A DNA stretch of 64,000 bases from Stenogyne calaminthoides (Eukaryota > Streptophyta > Magnoliopsida > Lamiales > Lamiaceae): NCBI GenBank assembly GCA_037126765.1, contig JBBCBC010000009.1, forward strand, positions 26,062,870-26,126,869, written 5' to 3'. The notes under the pieces were generated by a model that had not been told where the DNA came from, searched no databases, and saw nothing but the letters and a program-made list of their open reading frames with translations. Position 1 is the stretch's first letter; each line of letters begins with the position of its first letter. Made by a program: the position numbers and the translations under genes. This document shows positions 56,908 to 64,000 of the stretch, piece by piece.

Positions 56908-57970
56908 TTGCCTTCGCAACAAACTTCAAGTGGGCTGAATGAGAACAACATAGTTCAAACTCCCGCCCAAGAGTCATCTGAAAGTGTAACTCTTGAGGCC
57001 TCTCCGGGCATTGGTGAAATCGATGTACCACAAAATTTTCACGATCAAAATGTACATCCTACACAACCACAACTCTGCAAGTCCACTAGGATTCGTAATC
57101 CACCCACTAGATATTATGGTTTCCTCGTAGAGGAACATGATGACGTGGAGATCCCGGATAAAGACGACCTTATAACTTACACTGAAGCGACATTAGATGT
57201 TAACTCAGAGAAGAGAGGTCAAACCCATAGGTTGCAAATGGGTCTACAAACGGAAGACCGATTCAAATGGCAAAGTACAAACCTACAAGGCTAGGTTGGT
57301 GGCGAAAGGTTATAGTCAACGCGAAGGCATTGACTATGACGAGTCTTTCTCACCAGTTGCTAAGATCAAGTCCATTAGAATTTTACTTGCGGTAGCAGCA
57401 CACCATGATTATGAGATTTGACAGATGAACGTCAAAACAACTTTCCTCAATGGCAACATTGATAAGCAAGTGTTTATGACTCAACCGGAAGGTTTTGTGT
57501 CAAAGCCAAAATCTAATCTAGTGTGCAAGCTTAAACGATCCATTTATGGATTGAAGCAAACTTCTAGGAGTTGGAATATCCGTTTTGATGAAGCTGTCAA
57601 ATCTTTTGACTTCTTAAATTTGGAAGATCCATGCATTTATCGTAAACAGAGCGGGAAGAATATTATCTTCATAGTTGTATATGTTGATGACATATTGATT
57701 ATAGGAAACAATATCCCGCTTATGCAGTCGGTAAAAGATTGGTTATCAAAGACCTTCATGATGAAGGATCTTGGTGAAGTCTGCTACATCTTAGAGATCA
57801 AGATCCACAGAGATAGATCCAGGAAGATGTTGGGGCTTTCACAATCCACCTACGTAGATAAGGTGTTGAAGCGATTTGCGATGGAGAACTCTAAGAGAGG
57901 TTCTCTACCGACATGTCATGGGATAAAGCTGTCTAAGAAGGATTGTCCTTCCACAGACGCTGATATCTAG
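56908..57970 (+). pseudogene. C3 reverse transcriptase
   Basis: The linker and lead-in SQQTSSGLNENNIVQTPAQE (56908) runs to DDLITYTEATLDVNSE. A deletion then removes about 40 codons, and the frame resumes KPIGCKWVYKRKTDSNGKVQ and YKARLVAKGYSQREGIDYDE. A TGA at 57419-57421 replaces the conserved Trp after YEI. The palm continues MNVKTTFLNGNIDKQVFM, KLKRSIYGLKQTSRSWNIRF and IFIVVYVDDILIIGNNIPLM with YVDD intact, then DLGEVCYILEIKIHRDRSRK. The product would be RT; the stop and deletion inactivate it. Confidence 0.92.
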
Positions 57971-58660
57971 CACATGAAGGATGTATCATATGCATCTGCA
58001 ATTGGCTCCATCATGTATGCAATGACTTGCACTAGGCCAGATGTGGTCTTCACTGTCAGCACCACTGGTAGATACCAACAGAATCTTGGTGAACCTCACT
58101 GGATTGTTGTCAAGAACATTCTGAAGTACCTCAGACGTACAAAAGATTGATTTCTTGTCTACGGAGGACAGTCAGAGCTAGTTGCAACTGGTTATGCTGA
58201 CGCTAGTTTCCAATTCGACTGTGATAAGTACACATCACAGTCAGGTTATGTTTTCGTTCTCAATGGTGGGGAGGTTAGTTGGAATAGTTCCAAACAAGAG
58301 ACTACCGCTGACTCAACAACCGAAGCTGAGTACATTGCTGCGGCAGAAGCTGCCAAAGAAGTTGTCTGGATAAAACAGTTCTTAAGTGAACTAGGGGTAG
58401 TTCCGAGTGCCAGCAGTCCAATAAACCTGTATTGTGACAACACTAGTGCGGTTGCGCAAGCTAAGGAACCGAGATCAAATAACAGAAATAAGCATGTACC
58501 AAGGCGTTATCACTTGATACGAGAGATAATTGCTAGAGGAGAGATAGAGTTAGAACGTGTTCCCACATAAGATAATTTGGCTGATCCTTTCACCAAGGCT
58601 TTAAGTATTCATGTACACACTAGATATTTCAATGGTCAAGGGGTTAGACATGTAGGTGGT
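57971..58660 (+). pseudogene. C3 RNase H and pol C-terminus
   Basis: Begins after a TAG at 57968 with HMKDVSYASAIGSIMYAMTC. LVATGYADASFQFDCDKYTS (about 58180-58240), SWNSSKQETTADSTTEAEYI (catalytic Glu), AAAEAAKEVVWIKQFLSELG and LYCDNTSAVAQAKEP (catalytic Asp) follow, then ADPFTKALSIHVHTRYFNGQ, VRHVGGWLYFK and the 3' LTR. A stop at 58148 and one near 58568 break it. Confidence 0.88.
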
Positions 58661-58683
58661 TGGCTCTATTTCAAGTGGGAGAT

Positions 58684-60949
58684 TGTTAGTGTTAGTGTCC
58701 TAGAGACAATCCCTTGTAAGGGCATAATGCTAAGATGATATTCAGTATTAGTTTAATATTATTATTTATTTAATATTAAATATATGACATTACACTTATT
58801 AGAATATTATGTTTGATTGTTTGCATTTGTTCTTATTTGTGTTCCTATGAGTTATTGATGTCATTGAGGTTGTGAGAACTCAAATGACGTAAGCATGATT
58901 CTCAAATGGCCCCGATCAAGGATCATCAAGAATGGGATATTGATGATGCAATTGAGATTGGTGTGTGATCTGCATCATACTTGACCGCACTGTCGAGGTG
59001 CGACAAAAATAAAACCCTAGTCTACTCTACTAACTTGTAGTAGTGGCAAGCAATGGATCGATCCACAGGGAAGGTAGAATAATTATTATGCTAATTGTAT
59101 GAATTTATGAAGACAAATACGTAACACAAATGGGGGGTTTGGATTGGAATTCTATAACTAAAACTTAAAGCAATAAATTACTACGAAACTAACAATTAAT
59201 AAAATAAGAAAATTCAACAATAAAAAGGCATTACAATTCACAATTCATTCATCTCTCGACTTTAATGTTGTTAACTGACAGCGACGTTTACTCTATTTAT
59301 CTCTAGGATTAATGTCCCTCAGTAGTCAACAAACTCTGGCTACCGGTTATTATTCCTTAATTATACTCAATTGAAATAAGCTCTCCAATGATTCTTTTTA
59401 ACTGAACAGTCTAGATACGGTCTAAATTTAATCCAGCAAAAGCATTAGGCACTAGGATAAAGGACAAACAAATTCCCGAATACGCAAGCTCGATTCGAAA
59501 GAACCCGATTTAAATCACCCTAGCAAAATACTAGTTGCTACCAGTTGTCATAAATCTGTAATAATTATGGATTACAAATTTATGAACTAACAGACATATA
59601 AGAATAATCTAACCTAGGTGATCAAAGTATGTTGAAAGTTAAAATAGATGAAATAAATAATCCCAAAATAAATATTGTAAACGTATCAAATCAATTAACA
59701 GACATTAAAATACGAGTTCATAAATCCCTGGAATTGGAATGAAATAACTAACTAAATAAGACTCTCAAAACTGCACGTCCTCCTGTCTCCTCTGCCTGCG
59801 TCGTGATTCTTCTCCCTTCTATATGCTTGCGTCAATTAATAATTATCCGAAGAATTATGCCTCCTCTATATATATGCATGTGTGGACCTTTTCATTATCC
59901 TCCAAGAAATCACCGTCCAATCCCCTAAGATATGTATGCCAAAGATTTGCATGAATCTTGTCATATCTTTCCATATTAATCTTTAATTAAATCTCCTAAA
60001 ATAATCCTCTAATGATACGCATGGAATTAAATTCCAACAGATATATCCACATCTCCTCCAATCAATATTCACGTGCAAATCTTATTTCCTTTTTCATCTT
60101 TTTTTATAATCTGGGTCTGCATTGGGTTACTCAGTGTGGGCTTCTTATTCCAAAATAATAATCCACCAAAAAGTACCTAAATACACTAAAAAACACGAGA
60201 ATCGATCAAGTGCAGAATAATATCATTAAAACACACATAAGTAATTAATCATGTCATCTTAATACAAATGAGTCCAATAAATTGCACTTTTATCTATTAA
60301 AAATATGCATAATTTACTACTTACCAATACTCTTAGAGAGTGTAGTAAAATCTCACTTACTACGAGATACTAGGTATCTCATGATGGATGCACAGATACC
60401 TTAGAGGGTATTGGTATATCCATCCGAGAAACCGTTTGATGTAGTTCCACTATATGTGTCTACGGGTGTCTCGATTAGTGGGAGAGATGTGATACTCCTT
60501 TGACTTGAGGTCAATACGCACGACATGTGTGGAGTGATAAACTTTGACATGACCGACGCTTGCACCCTTCCATGAATAGATATGGCTTGGATTGGGTTCA
60601 TCACGAAGTGCATGTGCGTGGTAGTTGAGCCAAGAATAAGATTCATTCCTCAAAGTGGATTTAGAGAGAATACTCATCTTCTCATCATAATTTGATCAAA
60701 GTAATTGGCCAATGCACGTCAACTTGGACTTTGTGGCCGAGTGTGACATAAGTGATCAATTAATGATTAGAGATAATATGATTAAGTTATTTGAATAGAC
60801 ACTTCATCATGTTAAAGGCTAATCGATTATTCGTGAATGAAAGGAAGATATCGCAATAGCCCACATTATAGTTACAGGTAATTGCACAATTCTCGCAACA
60901 TATCTCATATATTGAGAATGTCTGATTTATTATCTAGTGTTCCATTAAG
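58684..60949 (+). repeat. C3 3' LTR, truncated, with solo LTR inside
   Basis: Begins TGTTAGTGTTAGTGTCC after the purine tract TTCAAGTGGGAGAT. The solo LTR 58982-60326 sits in it at ATACT. It ends abruptly at about 60949, corresponding to about 29370 of the 5' LTR, so roughly 640 bp including the TATA region and the right end are lost. Confidence 0.9.
58982..60326 (-). mobile_element. Solo LTR, 1345 bp, duplication ATACT
   Basis: Bounded by ATACT at 58977-58981 and 60327-60331. Plus-strand ends are TGACCGCACTG...CTACTTACCA. Read on the minus strand it starts TGGTAAGTAG and ends CACCTCGACAGTGCGGTCA, like the LTRs of some Ogre/Tat-type elements; that orientation and lineage are tentative. No protein coding is visible. 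Confidence 0.85.
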
Positions 60950-61756
60950 TGCAGAATGAGATACAGCGCGTTATTTATTTTCCCGTCAACTGTTGGCATA
61001 GAGAGAGATGACATTAGCATTGCGATTAATTAAAAAAGTATTAAAACTTGTTTTCCTGTTTTCAGTGTAATTAATAGATGTTATATTTGTAAAATGAAAT
61101 ATAAATAATTATTCTATATGAAACAAGTCTGTATAATTAAGAGATTCGTAAAACGAAAGTAGATTTATATAATTGGGATACAAATATTATGTAATTTTGT
61201 GGGATCTAAAATTTATTGTGAACTCTATTCTTTCACTATTATTACTATTATGTAAAAAAAAAAATTGTTATGTATAAAAGTTATTATTATTTAAAATGAT
61301 ATTTTTTGTATATAATAGTAGAGTTTATATCTAAATTTGATTTATAAGAGTGTTACTAATTTTGTGAGTAGAAATGCTAAAAAATCAAAATAATAAATTC
61401 CCTCTCCATCTAATTTCATTATTTTCATTTTCAAGGACACATGTTTTAAGAAATACTAGTAATTTATGTAAAATAAATAAAATAGGGTATAAAGTAGATA
61501 AATTATAATGAAAATAAAATAGTGTGATATATGAATATTTCCAAAAAGAGAAGCAAATACCTAAAAAGAAGTGAGAAAAATGAAATTGGACGAGGTAATA
61601 TAAGACAAGGTTTTGTGTATATACATACAACTGTAGTGTGTATTGTGCAATTTAAATATATTTTAAAATAATATTAGTTATTTTTATTGTATAGTACCAA
61701 CTAACCGACTAATAATGTTCAGTAAAAACAACTTACATTGTTAAGCAAAAACAACT
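60950..61756. other. AT-rich intergenic DNA
   Basis: About 800 bp with no domain, LTR end or conserved repeat visible. Short open frames are chance. Confidence 0.5.
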
Positions 61757-61971
61757 GCTCCTTCCATTCTAATTATAGAAATTTGTTTTCTTTTTATAGA
61801 TGTTTCAATTATATAAGTTATTTATTTTTAATATAATCCTAATGCATTAATTATGTTGAAAATTATAATAATCATTAAGTAGAATTATAATACAATTTTA
61901 CTTATTTAATTTATATTTTGAATTTTAAATTGTTGTTCCTAAATCGTCCTATATAATTAGGATGGCAAAGT
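61757..61971. mobile_element. Probable old Stowaway-like MITE
   Basis: Imperfect inverted ends: CTCCTTCCATTCTAATTATAG on the left and, reversed, CTTTGCCATCCTAATTATAT on the right. TA follows on the right; a left TA is not clear. AT-rich interior. Confidence 0.55.
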
Positions 61972-62615
61972 AATACACTATTTAAAAATATAACATATAT
62001 TATAAATATATAAATTATAATTTGATGGTGGATTTGGTCAACCAAACCCAATACCGCTACCTCACCATGACATGAGTTCAAAGTTTTTAAAGTCATATAA
62101 AATCAGGTAAATACATCATTTTGGTTGATGCAAATTAATGTATGATTTTAATTTAGTCAGCTCTTGTGGAAATACTCATTTGGCCGAGGGCTTTCAAAGT
62201 CAGTCGCGATCTTACAATGTTTACCAACGATTACGAACAATTAGGCACGGTTGCGTGAGATAGTTTCACGGTGGGACGGAACGTAATTTGAATATTTAAT
62301 GTTTTAATACTTTGGAAAAAATGAGTGTTGATTTGTACTAAATTATACTTCATCTCATGCATGAGACTGTCTCATACGAGTTTTTTTTTCGAACGAAATT
62401 CGTCATTTCATTCAAATCAAAATGTGTAAAATATTACAATATGTTAATATAATATTATAAAATTGCAGTGTAATCGATATCAATTAATTTATTAAAGAGG
62501 TTGTCTTATGTATTTGCACCATATAATTGAACGCAAAAATTAAACATGCAAATTAATGTAAACTAAAATGTGGTTAGCGCATGGATATTAGCATATGAGA
62601 GTTTATTAAAAATTA
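61972..62615. other. AT-rich intergenic DNA
   Basis: No gene or repeat recognised. A short GC-richer part near 62160-62285 has no conserved frame. Confidence 0.5.
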
Positions 62616-62617
62616 TA

Positions 62618-62784
62618 CTACCTCCGTTCTGAATTGGAAGTCACTTTTATTTTTTATACGCGTTTTTTTAATAAATTTTGTATTAGTATTTAAAATGATA
62701 AAGTGATTTTTAAGGAGGTGTATCAAATACAAAACTCGCTCACAAAAACGTGTACAAACAATAAAGGGTAGTAGCTTAATCGAT
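62618..62784. mobile_element. Half of a Stowaway-like MITE
   Basis: Starts CTACCTCCGTTCTGAATTGG after TA. It shares TAAAATGATAAAGTGATTTTTAAGG with the MITE at 27964. The right terminus is missing where the next MITE begins. Confidence 0.6.
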
Positions 62785-63056
62785 GCTCCCTCCGTCATAA
62801 TTTTGATTAACAACTTTCCGTAAATAGTCGTCTTTATTTTGTTTGGTCATTTCCTAAAAAGGAAATAAAACAACTTTCAATATTATTTAATATTATTATT
62901 TTCTCCACCAAACCCACTTTACACCATTTAATATTATTATTTTCCTCCATCAAACTCATTTTACCCACTTTACACCATTTAATATTATTATTTCTCATTT
63001 TTTTCTTAATTTTCGTGTCTATAATATTTAATCAATCAAAATTAGGACGGTGGGAA
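62785..63056. mobile_element. Stowaway-like MITE, about 272 bp
   Basis: Left end CTCCCTCCGTCATAATTTTG; right end reversed ATTCCCACCGTCCTAATTTT. TA follows at 63057. The interior repeats CACCATTTAATATTATTATT about twice (62923 and 62977). Confidence 0.7.
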
Positions 63057-63057
63057 T

Positions 63058-63590
63058 ATAAGTTAACCCATTTTTATAATATTTTAATAATTGACATACA
63101 AACTTATATAACTAAAACACGATGAGTGCATAAATCTTATCCTCATTTATGCAATTATCTCATTTATTATACCTAAAATTCTTCATTTATGCGGCATCAT
63201 GACCGAATTGAGTGTCTGTATGTATCTAATATTTTTATAAAAAAAAAGTAAATGTAGAATTTGGGAATGCACGGTACAGTCCCACGTCTTGAAGAAGCAC
63301 ACCCCCATAAAGTTTCATCCTAGAAACAATTGATGATAAAAATAGTCCACGGAATTTATATACTAGTTTTATGTCTTTCAATATTTCGATATGAAACAAC
63401 TCACATGTGAAATCTCCCTCGTATATTCTCAACCTTAAATACATAAGTTCAATGCATACAAATTTCTAAACCCCACAAACAGTTTAAACAAGAGGATATT
63501 AGGTGGGAGAAAAAATAAACAGGGAGCGAGAACAAATTACGGGTCAAGTATCACGATCATGTAAGAACTCCTACTACCCCTGTGATTAGA
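63058..63590. other. Intergenic DNA downstream of ERO1
   Basis: AT-rich; no gene seen. It lies 3' of the ERO1 stop and may include its 3' UTR and polyadenylation region, but no canonical AATAAA could be assigned on the minus strand. Confidence 0.5.
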
Positions 63591-63625
63591 GCAATTTACA
63601 TTAACAAAAAAGCTTCAAAATTCCC

Positions 63626-63983
63626 CTATGAAATCTGATGGCTAATTTGATCATCCAATCCACCAATGATTTTCCCAAAAGTTCTTTCGACAGAAGGCCC
63701 CATCTCGTGGACCAATTTAATCGATTCAGAAAGGCGATTGAGCAAGTTTACCAGAGCAATTACTTCATTTCTTTGCAGCTCCATCTGAAAGACAATTTCA
63801 TTAGTTGATCATAAAGAATAGTAATGCACAATGGTATGAACAATGAAAGAGTATTAGCATCAAAAACTAACATGCTGAGAAGATTCCTCGGAGAATAAGA
63901 TTTTTAATGCCGTCCCAAGACCCAAAACCTGAAGCTTTCCCCATAGACGACATTTTTCACATCCTACGCAGTCCATCAACGCA
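63626..63983 (-). CDS. ERO1: ERO1 (ER oxidoreductin-1) C-terminal exons, partial
   Basis: Two minus-strand exons. Exon 63872-63983 (112 bp) encodes LMDCVGCEKCRLWGKLQVLG then LGTALKILFSEESSQH. The CxxCxxC motif and the following block are diagnostic of ERO1, the FAD enzyme that oxidises protein disulfide isomerase in the ER lumen and passes electrons to oxygen. A GT-AG intron of 87 bp (63785-63871) follows, phase 0. The last exon, 63626-63784, encodes MELQRNEVIALVNLLNRLSE to ISHQIS and a TAG stop. In ERO1 the last two cysteines of this motif are the pair beside FAD. The upstream exons, with the signal peptide and outer CxxxxC pair, lie beyond the right edge. No frame break is seen, so this is probably the 3' end of a working host gene. 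The element stack lies downstream of it. Confidence 0.92.
63785..63871 (-). other. ERO1 last intron, 87 bp
   Basis: On the minus strand the donor is CAT/GTTAGTTTTTG and the acceptor TTGTCTTTCAG/ATG. T-rich before the acceptor, typical of plant introns. Joining the exons keeps the frame. Confidence 0.9.
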
Positions 63984-64000
63984 CTGCAATTTCAATAAGA

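Larger units (their letters stand above)
28465..60949 (+). mobile_element. C3: Ty1/copia element stretched to 32 kb by nested insertions
   Basis: The 5' LTR is 28465-30014 and the truncated 3' LTR starts at 58684. Removing C2 (33227-42319), C4 with C5 inside it (42959-56303) and the solo LTR (58982-60326) leaves a single copia element of about 8.7 kb. Its gag-protease-integrase-RT-RNase H reading resumes at each junction. LTRs of about 1550 bp suggest the Angela/Tork group. The LTR pair differs at many positions, clearly more than G2, so this is the oldest element of the stack. Confidence 0.92.

Noticed and set aside
59000..60300. Host gene fragment inside the C3 3' LTR
   Set aside because: The segment has TG...CA ends and perfect ATACT duplications and no coding frame, so it is an inserted LTR.

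Overview
This window is nuclear DNA of a flowering plant, probably a eudicot. Almost all of it is nested LTR retrotransposons. The only ordinary host gene seen is at the extreme right, where the last two exons of an ERO1-type endoplasmic reticulum oxidoreductin lie on the minus strand (63626-63983, with an 87-bp GT-AG intron). The evidence for a plant is the LTR-element types (Ty1/copia with initiator-Met-type primer sites, Ty3/gypsy of chromovirus and Tat types), Stowaway-like MITEs with TA duplications, and the ERO1 sequence. No CRISPR array, tRNA, rRNA, operon or prokaryotic gene was seen.

Layout, left to right. (1) 1-768: tail of an LTR-like sequence with a short tandem repeat. (2) 768-12988: a minus-strand Ty3/gypsy element (G1) that has lost its 3' half, split by a complete 9.1-kb copia element C1 (1276-10390, target duplication CCACC). 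(3) 13001-13777: a solo LTR flanked by TGTGT. (4) 14299-24602: a small copia-like element X with no visible protein genes, split by a complete 8.8-kb Tat-type gypsy element G2 (14931-23723, duplication ACATG). (5) 24603-27850: a very decayed copia element Y, followed by a Stowaway-like MITE (27964-28201). (6) 28465-60949: copia element C3, stretched to 32 kb by later insertions. These are C2 (33227-42319, AACAT; same family as C1), C4 (42959-56303, GAATC), C5 inside C4 (47864-55604, TGATT; same family as C3) and a solo LTR inside the C3 3' LTR (58982-60326, ATACT). (7) 60950-63600: AT-rich intergenic DNA with MITE remnants. (8) The ERO1 3' end.

The protein regions can be read in the usual orders: gag, protease, integrase, reverse transcriptase, RNase H in the copia elements, and gag, protease, RT, RNase H, integrase in gypsy. 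All are broken by stops, frameshifts or insertions, so no element looks autonomous as written. Target duplications and reading frames that resume exactly across insertions make the insertion order secure.

No new biological system with a defined function was found. The observations most worth checking are these. C1 and C2 show the same 5'-versus-3' LTR differences, concentrated at CAG/CTG sites, which suggests a methylation-linked sequencing artefact. C3 and C5 share a nonsense codon in RT. C4/C5 contains an eroded tandem block. The C1/C2 family has a GC-rich leader that differs strongly between copies and a protease-region minisatellite. G2 carries an antisense coding remnant.
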